Shown here: piece after piece, positions 17,236 through 25,872 of the stretch | Numbering within the stretch: position 1 is the first letter of the stretch | How the letters are laid out: each line of letters starts with the position of its first letter | Assembly: GCF_014195505.1 (NCBI RefSeq) | Contig: NZ_JACIBV010000001.1 | Location: 744,001 to 808,000, forward strand | Direction: 5' to 3' | DNA length: 64,000 nt | From: Nonomuraea dietziae | GTDB taxonomy: Bacteria; Actinomycetota; Actinomycetes; Streptosporangiales; Streptosporangiaceae | Notes under the pieces: generated by a model | Told to the model about the DNA's origin: nothing | Database searches by the model: none | Seen by the model: the letters and a program-made list of their open reading frames with translations, nothing else | Made by a program: the position numbers and the translations under genes

Positions 17236-18345
17236 TTAGCGGCGGAAGGGGCCGGTGACCTCGTAGGTGATGCCGCCCGTGCCCGCCGTCTCGCCGCTGG
17301 TGCCGCGTTGGGAGGAGAAGTACAGGCGGGAGCCGTCGGGGGAGAAGGCGGGGCCGGTGATCTCCGATCTGCTGTGGCCGTCGAGGCGGAGCACGGGCGC
17401 GACGACGCCGTCGGGCGTGATGATGTTGATCTCCATGTTTCCGCCGTCCTCGGCCACGTAGAGGTCGCCCGCGCGGGTGCCGGTGATGTTGTCGACGCCG
17501 TCGAGCGTGCCGCCGCCGCCGTAGATCGAACCCAGTGTGCCCGTCCGCGCGTCGTAGGCCCAGACCTTGCGATCTCCCTTGGCGGTGAAGTAGCAGACGC
17601 CGCCCGCGTAGTGGCAGCCCTCGCCGCCGTCGAAGTGCAGGGCCTGGCTCACCTGGTGGCGGGTCTGCCGCTGCAGCACGCCCGGCGTCGGGTCGGGGAC
17701 TTCACGCCAGACAGGTCCCTCGCACAGCACCTCGAGGCGGCCGCTCGACAGCTCGCCCCAGGTCGTGGGGCGGAAGCGGTAGAAGCAGCCGTCCTGCTCG
17801 TCCTCGGTCAGGTAGACGACGCGATGGTCGGGATCGCAGGCGGCGGCCTCGTGCTTGAACCTGCCCATCGCGTTGCGCGGCTGCGCGGGGCGGGCGCCGT
17901 ACGGGTCGGTCTCGTAGACCTTGCCGCGGAAGATCTCCTCGCACGACAGCCAGGTGCCCCACGGGGTGGCGCCGCCGGCGCAGTTGAGGTTGGTGCCGCT
18001 GAGGATGCGGTAGGCCCGCGTGATCGAGCCGTCGGCGGCGAACCTGATCGCCGAGGCGCCGCCGGCGAGCGGGATCTCGGAGTTGGAGACGTAGATCCAG
18101 CCGGTGCCGTCGGGGAAGCAGGCGCCCCCGTCGGGCGCGGGGTGCCACAGCAGGCCGCCGACCGGCCGGCCCGACCTGGCCACGATCCTGCTGGTGAAGC
18201 CGGACGGCAGGGCGACGCCGTTGGCGTCGGCGGGGCCGAGCGGGCCGTACGGGCTCGCACCGGCGGCGGCCATGGCGGCCTCCTGCCAGAGGGAGCCGGA
18301 CAAGGCGGCGGCGGACACGGTCAGGAGGAAGGCACGTCGCTGCAT
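17236..18345 (-). CDS. Tat-exported PhoX-like/DUF839 protein
   Basis: 369 residues from the ATG at 18345. MQRRAFLLTVSAAALSGSLW is a twin-arginine leader with cleavage expected after AMA (about residue 28). The rest is a beta-propeller-like DUF839 domain: GWIYVSNSE, GTWLSCEE, RFKHEAAACDP, VVYLTEDE and GEGCHYAGG are the repeated acidic loops that bind calcium and iron in PhoX alkaline phosphatases. Actual phosphatase activity is uncertain, because many short DUF839 proteins are uncharacterised. It is the first gene of a pair with the BASS transporter, suggesting extracytoplasmic processing of an organic anion that the transporter then takes up. Confidence 0.8.
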   Translation of the reverse strand: MQRRAFLLTVSAAALSGSLWQEAAMAAAGASPYGPLGPADANGVALPSGFTSRIVARSGRPVGGLLWHPAPDGGACFPDGTGWIYVSNSEIPLAGGASAIRFAADGSITRAYRILSGTNLNCAGGATPWGTWLSCEEIFRGKVYETDPYGARPAQPRNAMGRFKHEAAACDPDHRVVYLTEDEQDGCFYRFRPTTWGELSSGRLEVLCEGPVWREVPDPTPGVLQRQTRHQVSQALHFDGGEGCHYAGGVCYFTAKGDRKVWAYDARTGTLGSIYGGGGTLDGVDNITGTRAGDLYVAEDGGNMEINIITPDGVVAPVLRLDGHSRSEITGPAFSPDGSRLYFSSQRGTSGETAGTGGITYEVTGPFRR

Positions 18346-18565
18346 GGCACACACCCTGAGGGGGGCTCGCGCATCTGTGAACTGGGCCAGGTGGCAAACC
18401 GGGGCGGCCATTGCTGTGACCCGTCACAAAGGCATGGTGTCGCGGTGAGGGGCGTCCCTGCGATCCTGGCAGGGGGCAGCCGCTGACCCACCCCCACGCG
18501 GCTCGCGTTTCCGCAGATCAACCAGAATCTGTCGGAAGTGCGGCGCATACGGCCTCGGCGATCTG

Positions 18566-19999
18566 TCAGGAGGCGGGTTCCGCCTGGCGGGCGTATCTGG
18601 GCAGAAGGAAGCCGGCCAGGAAGGTCAGCGCGATCATCGCGGCGACAGTCCAGAGCGCGTCGGAGATCGCGGCGGGGCCGGCGCTGAGCCCGCTGAAGAA
18701 CACGGTCCCGAGTACGGCTGTTCCCAGTGCGCCGCCGACCTGCTGCAGGGTGGTGAGGGTGCCGGAGGCGGAGCCGGTCTCGTGCGGGTCGACACCGGCC
18801 AGCACGATGTCGAAGTAGGGTCCCATGACCAGCCCGGCCCCGATCCCGGTGATGAGCAGCGCCGGAGCGAGCTGCCAGAATCCGGCCTGCGAGTCCAGCG
18901 CCGGCACCAGGCCCAGGACGCCGGCGGTCATCGTCACGGCTCCGGCGTGCAAGACCTTCCGGCCATGACGCATGACTGCCTGGACCACGCCCATGCCGAC
19001 GGCCATGCCGACGGACAGGGGTATGCCCGCCACGGCGGCCCGCAGCGGGCTGAAGCCGAGGCCGAGTTGGAGGTGCAGGTTGAAGACCAGGCCGAACCCG
19101 GAGAAGGCGGCGAAGTAGATCGTCCCGGTGGCCATGCCGCCGAGGAAGGCTCGCTTGCGGAACAGACTGGGCATGATCAGAGGGTCGCCGCCGCTGCGGC
19201 TCTTGCGCACCTCGTGCCATCCGAAGGCGGTGAACACCGCGACGGAGGCCGCCACCATCGCGAAGGTCCAGGCCGGCCAGCCGTACTCGCGGCCTTGTAC
19301 CAGCGGGAAGATCAGCAGCAGTGCTCCGCCGGAGGCGAGGACCGCGCCGGGCAGGTCGAGCCGGACTCCTGGGGCCGGACGGCCGGCAGGCAGGAACGCG
19401 ATCGCGGCGATGAGGAGCGCCAAGCCGATGGGCAGGTTGATCAGGAAGATCATGCGCCAGCCGGTGCCGAGAAGGTCGGCGTCGACCAGCCACCCCGCCA
19501 AGGTCGGGCCGCCCACCGACGACAGCCCCATGACCGGGCCCATCGCACCGAAGGCCGCCTGCAGTTCCCTGGGCGGGAACATCTCCTTCAGCATGCCGAG
19601 CCCCTGCGGGATCATGCAGGCCCCGAACAGGCCCTGCATCGCCCGAGCGGCGATCATCACCTCCGGCCCGGTCGCGGCCGCGCACAGCAGGGAGCCGGCC
19701 ACGAAGCCGCCGGCACCGATGAGGAACATGCGCCGTCGACCGGCGATGTCGCCCAGCCTGCCGCCGACCAGCAGGCCGGCGGTCATGGCCAGGGCGTAGG
19801 CCACCCCCAGCCATTGGATCAGGGAGGTGCCGCCGCCGAGTTCGGCTCGGATGGTAGGGCCGGCGATGCTGGTGACGGTGGAGTCCAGCATTTCCATCAC
19901 CGAGCCGGCGAGGATCACCGCCAGAGCCGGCCACCGTCGGCGGTAGGGCGCGAGGGCGGCCGGGGGCGTCGCCGGCAGTGTCAGGGGGTCGGTCATCAA
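18566..19999 (-). CDS. DHA2-family MFS drug exporter (EmrB/QacA-like, 14 TM)
   Basis: 477 residues, about 14 TM segments. SVMEMLDSTVTSIAGPTI in TM1 is the DHA2 motif D1; GGRLGDIAGRRRMF is motif A; RAMQGLFGACMIPQGLGML and GPTLAGWLVD are further DHA2 landmarks. It pumps drugs or metabolites out against protons. The start is one of two adjacent ATGs (19999 or 19996). It lies downstream of the NmrA-like reductase on the same strand with a 75-bp gap, so the two probably form one unit under the divergent WYL regulator. Confidence 0.88.
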   Translation of the reverse strand: MMTDPLTLPATPPAALAPYRRRWPALAVILAGSVMEMLDSTVTSIAGPTIRAELGGGTSLIQWLGVAYALAMTAGLLVGGRLGDIAGRRRMFLIGAGGFVAGSLLCAAATGPEVMIAARAMQGLFGACMIPQGLGMLKEMFPPRELQAAFGAMGPVMGLSSVGGPTLAGWLVDADLLGTGWRMIFLINLPIGLALLIAAIAFLPAGRPAPGVRLDLPGAVLASGGALLLIFPLVQGREYGWPAWTFAMVAASVAVFTAFGWHEVRKSRSGGDPLIMPSLFRKRAFLGGMATGTIYFAAFSGFGLVFNLHLQLGLGFSPLRAAVAGIPLSVGMAVGMGVVQAVMRHGRKVLHAGAVTMTAGVLGLVPALDSQAGFWQLAPALLITGIGAGLVMGPYFDIVLAGVDPHETGSASGTLTTLQQVGGALGTAVLGTVFFSGLSAGPAAISDALWTVAAMIALTFLAGFLLPRYARQAEPAS

Positions 20000-20074
20000 A
20001 GAGTTCCCATACTGTGCGAAGGAGGGGCGTCCCGTCCGAGGAGGAGAGAGGACGCCCAGGCAGGTGGGTGACGG

Positions 20075-20938
20075 TCAGCGGAAGTCGGCGAGGTGGTCGC
20101 GGGCCCATTCGGCGTAGCCGCGCGGGGCGCGGCCGGTGACCTGCTCCACGTCCGGCCAGACCCGCATCAGCGCCGACCAGTCCTGCTCGGCGTAGCCGTC
20201 GGCGCCGCCGGCTGCCTCGCCGCCGTACTCGACGAAGCCCAGCATGAGGTCGGCCGACTCGGCGGCGAACCCTCCCTGGGCCTTCATCAGCTCACGGGCA
20301 CGCTCGCGACTGACCTCCTCATAGCGGACGGGTTCGCCGAGCGCCTCGGCGATGGCCGCGACCTGCTCGCGCACGGTGACCAGGCCGGGCCCCGTCAGGG
20401 TGTAGGCCCTGCCGTGGTGACCGTCCTCCAGCAGCGCGGCCACCGCGACGGCGGCGATGTCGGCCTCGTGGATCAGGTTCATCGGCTCGTCGGCGAAGGG
20501 GTAGCGCACCACCCGCTCGGCCCGGATGGACGGCGCCCAGATCTGCAGCATGTTCGTCATGAACCCGCACGGCCGCACGTGCGTCCACTCCATCCCGGAC
20601 TCCTCGACCGCCTGCTCCACCGGGTTGGTGTGCAGGCCCGCGGTCACCGACGCCGCCGACAGCACCACGATGCGCCGTACCCCCGCCTGCCTGGCCAGCG
20701 TGACGACCTCGCGCGCGCTGTCGGCCACCGAGAACAGGTACATCTGTTCCACGCCCTCCAGCGCGGCGGCCATGCCGGCGGGCGCGGTCAGATCTCCCTC
20801 GACGACCTCCACCTGCGGCGGCAGCTGGGCCGCCGCGGGGTTGCGGGTCAGCGCCCGTACGCTCACACCCGCCTGCACGAGCTGGTCCACCACGTGGCGG
20901 CCGACGATTCCCGTCGCCCCAGTGACCAAGATCTTCAT
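20075..20938 (-). CDS. NmrA-like NAD(P)-binding oxidoreductase
   Basis: A 287-residue atypical SDR. MKILVTGATGIVGRHVVDQL is the glycine-rich nucleotide-binding turn at the very N-terminus, which fixes the start at 20938 (GAAGGA upstream). VRALTRNPAAA is the second strand, and the C-terminal half (THVRPCGFMTNMLQIWAPSI) matches the NmrA/QOR2 group. Members act as quinone or ketone reductases or as redox-sensing regulators. It is first in a unit with the DHA2 exporter and divergent from the WYL regulator. Confidence 0.85.
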   Translation of the reverse strand: MKILVTGATGIVGRHVVDQLVQAGVSVRALTRNPAAAQLPPQVEVVEGDLTAPAGMAAALEGVEQMYLFSVADSAREVVTLARQAGVRRIVVLSAASVTAGLHTNPVEQAVEESGMEWTHVRPCGFMTNMLQIWAPSIRAERVVRYPFADEPMNLIHEADIAAVAVAALLEDGHHGRAYTLTGPGLVTVREQVAAIAEALGEPVRYEEVSRERARELMKAQGGFAAESADLMLGFVEYGGEAAGGADGYAEQDWSALMRVWPDVEQVTGRAPRGYAEWARDHLADFR

Positions 20939-20984
20939 GTGCGTTCCTTCCGCCGTGTCGTTCACGAAGGCAACGCTAGAGTCG

Positions 20985-21009
20985 ATTCCGGTCACTTCCT
21001 GGCCGGAAT
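20985..21009. promoter_or_regulatory. Dyad operator between the NmrA-like and WYL genes
   Basis: ATTCCGG(20985-20991) and CCGGAAT(21003-21009) make a perfect 7-bp inverted repeat with an 11-bp spacer, in the 89-bp divergent gap and 18 bp before the WYL start. It is a likely binding site of the WYL regulator. Confidence 0.55.
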
Positions 21010-21027
21010 GTGAGGGATTCTGGGCGC

Positions 21028-21984
21028 ATGGCGAACACGAGCTCCCGCATGCTGCGATTGCTGTCCCTGCTGCAAACCCACCGCTACTGGCCCGGCCTGG
21101 ATCTGGCCGACCGGCTCGCCGTGAGCGAGCGCACTCTGCGCCGCGACATCGACCGGCTGCGCGAGCTGGGCTACCCGGTCCACGCCAGCCGCGGCGTCGC
21201 CGGCGGCTACCAGCTGCGATCCGGTACGGCGATGCCGCCTTTGCTGCTCGACGACGAGGAGGCCGTCGCCATCGCGGTCAGCCTGCGCACCGCCGCAGGT
21301 GGCACCGTCGAAGGCATGGAGGAGACCTCGCTGCGCGCCCTGACCAAGGTCGTGCAGGTGATGCCTCCCCGTCTGCGCCGCCGCGTGGATGCCCTGCGGG
21401 CCTACACGGTCACCGCCCCGGCGGACGGCCCGCAGGTCGACGCCGCCACGCTCACCGTGATCGCCCAGGCGTGCCGCGATGACGAACGGCTCACCTTCAC
21501 CTATGCCACCCCGTCCGGCGAGCCGACCACCCGGCTGGTCGAGCCGCACCGTCTTGTCTCGCTCAAGCGCCGCTGGTATCTGGTCGCCTGGGACCTCGAC
21601 CGCGCGGACTGGCGCGTCTTCCGCCTCGACCGCCTCACCGACCCGGCCGCCACCGGAGCCCGCTTCCGCCCGCGCGACCTGCCCGCCGCCGACGCCGCCG
21701 CCTTCGTCGCCGAACGGCTCGGCTCCCGCCCTACCCGGCACGACATCACCGTCCTCCTCCACGCCCCGGCCGGCGCGGTCGAGCAGGTCGTCGCCGTCAC
21801 CGGCGGCCAGGTGGAGCCCGTCGACGACCACTCCTGCCGCCTGCGCCTGCAGGTGGACGCCTTCGACTGGCCGGTGCTCATCCTCGCCGCGGTGGGCGCG
21901 CGATTCGACGTCATCCATCCCCCCGAGTTCCGCCACCACCTGCGCGACCTGGGCGGGCTCTTCCTGCGCGCAGGCACCGCCTAG
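21028..21984 (+). CDS. WYL-domain transcriptional regulator with HTH_11
   Basis: 318 residues. The N-terminal winged helix (WPGLDLADRLAVSERTLRRDIDRLRELGYPV, residues about 20-55) is followed by the WYL core (RLVEPHRLVSLKRRWYLVAWDL, about residues 170-190) and a WCX C-terminal extension (HHLRDLGGLFLRA). WYL proteins sense nucleotides or other small ligands through the Sm-like domain. MANTSSRMLRLL at 21028 is the normal family start. It is divergent from the NmrA/DHA2 unit across a clear dyad, so local control of that pair is the simplest reading. Confidence 0.88.
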   Translation: MANTSSRMLRLLSLLQTHRYWPGLDLADRLAVSERTLRRDIDRLRELGYPVHASRGVAGGYQLRSGTAMPPLLLDDEEAVAIAVSLRTAAGGTVEGMEETSLRALTKVVQVMPPRLRRRVDALRAYTVTAPADGPQVDAATLTVIAQACRDDERLTFTYATPSGEPTTRLVEPHRLVSLKRRWYLVAWDLDRADWRVFRLDRLTDPAATGARFRPRDLPAADAAAFVAERLGSRPTRHDITVLLHAPAGAVEQVVAVTGGQVEPVDDHSCRLRLQVDAFDWPVLILAAVGARFDVIHPPEFRHHLRDLGGLFLRAGTA

Positions 21985-22216
21985 CAGGTCACGTCCCGCT
22001 GGTGGTTCCGCTGCGCCGTTGACAGGCTGGCTGATGCTTTCAGTTCTGCGAACCCACACCTCACCCATGGGAGCCCACGCGCATGCAGCGTCGCCTGCTG
22101 AGCTCAGCTGGGGGTAGGGGCCTCGGCTCAGCCACCATGGGGCGCTAGCCAGCCACCACCCGGTGGGGAGGGGTCACGCAGGCCTGCGCCGACCTCCTGT
22201 GCACGCTGGTACCGCT

Positions 22217-22609
22217 CTACGCTCGCGCCGTCCATGCGCGGGTGAGGATGGCGGCCGCCGCGAGCGCGACGAGCGCCATCACATCGGCGAGTGCGACTGA
22301 GGTCAGTTTCGCGTGCGCGTCTGGGGACGCGGACACCAGGGCGATGAACGACAGTTTGCCGACCGCGGCTGCGATCAGCACCGGTATCCGCAGGGCCGGC
22401 AGGAAGGCCGCCACCAGGAGTGCGCCCCCAAGCAGGGCCAGCATCACCGCACGGTGGCGGAGGAGCAGGGTGCTGGTGGGGTCGTCGGTGATGACACCGT
22501 AGGCGGTGGCCAGTTTCGAGGGCATCAGCGCGATGAGTCCCGGCAGGACGTTGAGCAATCCCACAGCGCCGAACAACAGCATCCCGATCACGTGGGCAGA
22601 CAGGCGCAT
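22217..22609 (-). CDS. Small four-TM membrane protein of unknown function
   Basis: 130 residues with four hydrophobic segments: about 5-28, 48-68, 70-92 and 105-125. GGAGG ends 7 bp before the ATG at 22609, which beats the in-frame ATG at 22621. Similar actinobacterial proteins are sometimes labelled phosphopantetheine adenylyltransferase, but nothing in this sequence supports a nucleotidyltransferase. It is divergent from the AraC regulator with only 50 bp between starts, so it is probably controlled by it. Confidence 0.7.
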   Translation of the reverse strand: MRLSAHVIGMLLFGAVGLLNVLPGLIALMPSKLATAYGVITDDPTSTLLLRHRAVMLALLGGALLVAAFLPALRIPVLIAAAVGKLSFIALVSASPDAHAKLTSVALADVMALVALAAAAILTRAWTARA

Positions 22610-22659
22610 CGTATCCTCCATTGAACGTTTTCGATCCGGCAAGCGCGCAGGGGGCGCCG

Positions 22660-23502
22660 ATGTCAGTGCTTCCATGGACCCGTCGTGCTGCGGCCACGGC
22701 GAAGGTTCCGCCCACGCCGGTGATCGGAGCGGCGGTGTGGCTGTGGCCGGGCGGTGCTCTGTACGCGGGGCCGTCGCTACGGCTCGGGCCGCACTCCGGC
22801 GCGGTGTCGTGCCTTGCCGTAGGTGTGGACGCGCCCTTCGTCGTCCAACGTGCGCCCGCCGGCGCATTGCCGGCGCGGACCGCTCTCATCGCGCCACGGG
22901 TGCGAAACCACATCACCGCGGGTGGCGACCGTATGGTGTTCCTCTATCTCGACCCGGGTTCGGCCTCGGACGCGGCGTGCCGCGTCAAATTCACCGCAGG
23001 CGACCGGGATGTCCTGGTCCGGCACGAGGCCGAGGCCGCCGTCCTCGCTCAAGCGGCCCGACTTTCCGTGCACAGCCCCCCCGGGCAGATCACCACGTGG
23101 GTCGCCGAAGCGACCGGCTACGACGCGACGTCGTTCACTGACCCGCGGGTCGGCCTCGCCATCCAGCGCCTGCTCGGTGCCGACCAGCCGTTGCCGGCCG
23201 TCTTTCTGGCCGAAGAGCTGGGGCTGTCGGAGTCCCGCTTCCTGCGGCTGTTCAGGGACAATACCGGCACCTCCTACCGGCGGTTCCGCTTGTGGGCCCA
23301 GATGCACCGAGCCGCTCGGGCACTGGCAGCAGGGCACAACCTCACCCGGGCCGCGGCAGACGGTTACTTCGCCAGTCCGTCCCATTTCAGCACCGCATTC
23401 CATGCCATGTTCGGTCTTACCCCGAGCGCCTTGCTCTCCGGTGGCCTGACGATCCGGTCTCTGGATCCAGGACCGACAGGCGTACCAAGGAAGAGCGGCT
23501 GA
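22660..23502 (+). CDS. AraC family transcriptional regulator
   Basis: 280 residues: an N-terminal sensor part (about 1-150) and a C-terminal double helix-turn-helix. LPAVFLAEELGLSESRFLRLFRDNTGTSYRRFRLWAQM is the first HTH and FASPSHFSTAFHAMFGLTPSALL the diagnostic second. The ATG at 22660 follows a GGGGG-rich ribosome site. It is flanked by two small membrane proteins, one divergent (22217-22609) and one convergent (23543-23914), suggesting a small membrane-stress module. Confidence 0.85.
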   Translation: MSVLPWTRRAAATAKVPPTPVIGAAVWLWPGGALYAGPSLRLGPHSGAVSCLAVGVDAPFVVQRAPAGALPARTALIAPRVRNHITAGGDRMVFLYLDPGSASDAACRVKFTAGDRDVLVRHEAEAAVLAQAARLSVHSPPGQITTWVAEATGYDATSFTDPRVGLAIQRLLGADQPLPAVFLAEELGLSESRFLRLFRDNTGTSYRRFRLWAQMHRAARALAAGHNLTRAAADGYFASPSHFSTAFHAMFGLTPSALLSGGLTIRSLDPGPTGVPRKSG

Positions 23503-23542
23503 CCGGCACCACGTGTCCAGATCAATCGCCTCCGGACACCGT

Positions 23543-23914
23543 CTACCAGCCGCCGGCGGCCAGCAGCGCGCCGCCGCCAACGATCTCCACCCAGAAGTAC
23601 AGCCAGGACGGATAGAACGCCGGAAGCCGCTCGACCGCCCGCGCCACGAGCCGCCCGAAGGCCATTCCCCATAGGGACACGGCGACGGCGGTGACGACGC
23701 TCCGCCGGATCCCGCCGGCATCGGCCGCCGCCACCATCAGCAACCCGGCGACGGCCACACCGTAACCTCCATACACGGCGCGGATCTCGGTCCGGGCCTC
23801 GGCCGAGTCGGCGACGATCCGGAAAGGTCTGATCAGTGCGGTGGGCGCGACGAGACCGTACACGCCCATTGCGAGGAAGAAGACCGCCACCACAGCGATC
23901 ACGGCAGCCGTCAT
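23543..23914 (-). CDS. DUF4345-like four-TM membrane protein
   Basis: 123 residues: MTAAVIAVVAVFFLAMGVYGLVAP starts TM1, RAVYGGYGVAVAGLLMVAA holds the conserved YGG in TM2, and two further TM segments follow. The layout matches DUF4345. GGGAGG lies 8 bp upstream of the ATG at 23914. Function unknown; it converges on the AraC gene with a 40-bp gap. Confidence 0.75.
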   Translation of the reverse strand: MTAAVIAVVAVFFLAMGVYGLVAPTALIRPFRIVADSAEARTEIRAVYGGYGVAVAGLLMVAAADAGGIRRSVVTAVAVSLWGMAFGRLVARAVERLPAFYPSWLYFWVEIVGGGALLAAGGW

Positions 23915-24060
23915 AGGGGTCCTCCCTGAGTGGGCAACAGTGTGTTCAGAACGAGGATGACGCGGGATGTCACACGCGGCTTTCACGAACCTGCCATGAC
24001 GGCCCTTCACTCGGTTCGTGCGACGGGGCCTGTCCGACCGCGTCCGCGTCCTGGCTGGAC

Positions 24061-24294
24061 ACCTACGCCGGCCTTGACCTGACAAGGGCATCGACCCGGC
24101 TGCCGTACACGCTGTCCACCAGCGAGTGGGTGAAGAAGGGCATGCCGCTGTGCCTGATCGGCGACTCGGGCACCGGCAGGTCGCACCTGCTGATCGCGCT
24201 GGGTACCGAGGCTGCGATGGCCGGAATCCGGGTGAAGTACACGCTGGCCGCCAAGCTGCTGGGCTATACGGAGCCGAGGGCGAACCGATCTTGA
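24061..24294 (+). pseudogene. IstB-like (IS21 helper ATPase) fragment
   Basis: The frame ending at TGA 24292-24294 reads SEWVKKGMPLCLIGDSGTG and continues RSHLLIALGTEAAMAGIRVKY. This is the Walker A region of IstB, the ATPase that partners IS21-family transposases. Only about 55-75 of some 250 residues remain; the P-loop Lys is Arg (GTGRS instead of GTGKS), and no Walker B or IstA remains nearby. It is a decayed insertion-sequence scar. Confidence 0.75.
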
Positions 24295-24597
24295 GTCGGG
24301 ACGTAGGGCAGGCCCTCGTCATCGTGCGAAGGAATGGCCTCACCGGTCGCATCGGGTGAGTTCCAGCCGCCGTCAATGGTGAGGATCTGCCCGGTCAGCC
24401 AGGTGGCGGCGGGATCGGCCAGACGCAGGATCCTCACGGCGACTTCCTCGTAGTGGGCGCCGCCGGGCAGCGGCCGGTGGCCGTAGGCGCTGGAGACGTT
24501 CACGATGGAGCCGGCGGTGCGGCGCAGCTGGGGCAGCGCGGCGCGGGCGAGCAGGCTGGGGTCGGCGATGCCGTCGGCGTTGTTGACAGCACGTCCA
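24264..24597 (-). pseudogene. Short-chain dehydrogenase remnant
   Basis: On the minus strand NNADGIADPSLLARAALPQL, then GSIVNVSSAYG, then LTGQILTIDGGW are recognisable SDR blocks: the NNAG region, the catalytic Ser strand and the C-terminal IDGGW. The N-terminal cofactor turn is missing. The catalytic YxxxK is gone because GAHYEEVAVRIL jumps from near the Tyr to a much later helix. Both truncated and internally deleted, so not functional. Confidence 0.75.
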
Positions 24598-24816
24598 GTC
24601 GGCCCGGGCGCACTCCGGGGCGCTTGGCCATGTACTCGCCCTGCCTGCTCAGGCGCGAGGGCGGCCGACTCCCTGCGGGTCGCGCATCGTTGGGCGCATC
24701 CGCCCTGGTCGGGTGGGGTTATCCCTACCGCGTGGTGGCCTGTTGGCGTCATTACCCCGACAAAGCCGGACACATAGCTTCATAACATCACAAACAACCG
24801 ATGAAGGGCTTCACCC

Positions 24817-25635
24817 GTGTCTGGCACCACCTCGTTGCGCCGTATCGCCTCCCGCTCCGCCGTCGTCGCGCTGGCCGGCGCGGCCTGCCTCGCAGCCACC
24901 GCCGGGAGCGCCGGAGCGATCATCAACGGCTCCAAGCCCACCGAGCCCTACCCCTTCATGGCGACCATCCCGATCACGGCCCCTCTCATGGGCCTCACGG
25001 ACGGCAACTGCGGCGCGGCCCTGATCAACCCGCAGTGGGTCGTGACCGCGGCGCACTGCCTCGACATGGAGATCGGCTCGATCCCGAAGGGGACGGTGCG
25101 CATCGGCAGCGACGAGCGCAAGTCCGGCGGCGCCGTCCGCAAGATCGCGCAGGCGTTCCTGCACCCGAACTACGTCCAGAATGCGCCGAACAAGAACGAC
25201 ATCGCGCTGGTCCGCCTCGACCGCCCGGTCAGCATCAAACCCATCAAGATCGCCGACCGGGCGGGCAGGCCCGGCACGCCGACCCGGATCCTCGGCTTCG
25301 GCATCACCACGTTCAGCACCAACCCGGCTGACTGGAAGATGGCCGAGAAACTGCGCCAGCTCGACACCCGCCGCGGCGCACTGTCCGAGTGCGGCCCCGG
25401 CTTCGCCGATGACACCCGCCTGTGCACGGTCAGCCAGAAGCCCAAGGCCATGGCCTGCAACGGCGACTCCGGCGGCCCCCAGATCCAGCGCGGCCGCGGC
25501 GGCCGCTGGGAGCTGATCGGCGTCACCTCCGGCCCCGGCGCCAAGAGCCCCTCCTGCGAGCAGGGTCCCGGCCTCTACACCAACGTGCCCGCCTACAGCG
25601 ACTGGATCAACAAGACCATCCGCGCGAACAGCTGA
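24817..25635 (+). CDS. Secreted trypsin-like serine protease (S1 family)
   Basis: 272 residues from the GTG at 24817. A basic start (SLRRIASR) and the hydrophobic run AVVALAGAACLAATAGSAGA form a Sec signal peptide, with cleavage near AGA. IINGSKP resembles the activated N-terminus of trypsins. The triad is TAAHC, NDIALVRL and CNGDSGGP. Two cysteine pairs are visible. There is no long propeptide, so it may be secreted nearly mature. A 13-bp hairpin follows the stop. The role is probably extracellular protein digestion. Confidence 0.9.
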   Translation: MSGTTSLRRIASRSAVVALAGAACLAATAGSAGAIINGSKPTEPYPFMATIPITAPLMGLTDGNCGAALINPQWVVTAAHCLDMEIGSIPKGTVRIGSDERKSGGAVRKIAQAFLHPNYVQNAPNKNDIALVRLDRPVSIKPIKIADRAGRPGTPTRILGFGITTFSTNPADWKMAEKLRQLDTRRGALSECGPGFADDTRLCTVSQKPKAMACNGDSGGPQIQRGRGGRWELIGVTSGPGAKSPSCEQGPGLYTNVPAYSDWINKTIRANS

Positions 25636-25685
25636 GCCGCGGCCCCGCAGGCCAGGTGACGGACCGGGCACGCACGGCTTGGAGA

Positions 25686-25715
25686 GCGAGGAGTGCGAGA
25701 CCTCGCACTCCTCGC
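25686..25715 (+). terminator. Hairpin terminator after the S1 protease
   Basis: GCGAGGAGTGCGA(25686-25698), loop GACC, and TCGCACTCCTCGC(25703-25715) form a perfect 13-bp stem 50 bp after the protease stop. There is no U-tract, as is common in actinomycetes. Confidence 0.7.
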
Positions 25716-25813
25716 ATGCGCAGGCGAGGCGCGGGCGAACATGCCTGGCGGTAGGCACGCGTCTGCTCCTCCGCTCTCGTCGCAGCAGCGGCGGGGTCCG
25801 GACAGCAGATCGG

Positions 25814-25839
25814 CGGTCTTCCCTTCCTCGGGAAGGCCG
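25814..25839 (-). terminator. Hairpin downstream of the TrmB/LuxR-like regulator
   Basis: CGGTCTTCCC(25814-25823) and GGGAAGGCCG(25830-25839) pair over 10 positions (one G-U) around a 6-base loop, 34 bp beyond the stop of the minus-strand regulator. It separates two convergent genes. Confidence 0.55.
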
Positions 25840-25872
25840 TCTGACCGTAGTCGTTCGTGGCGGCTTCTCCGG

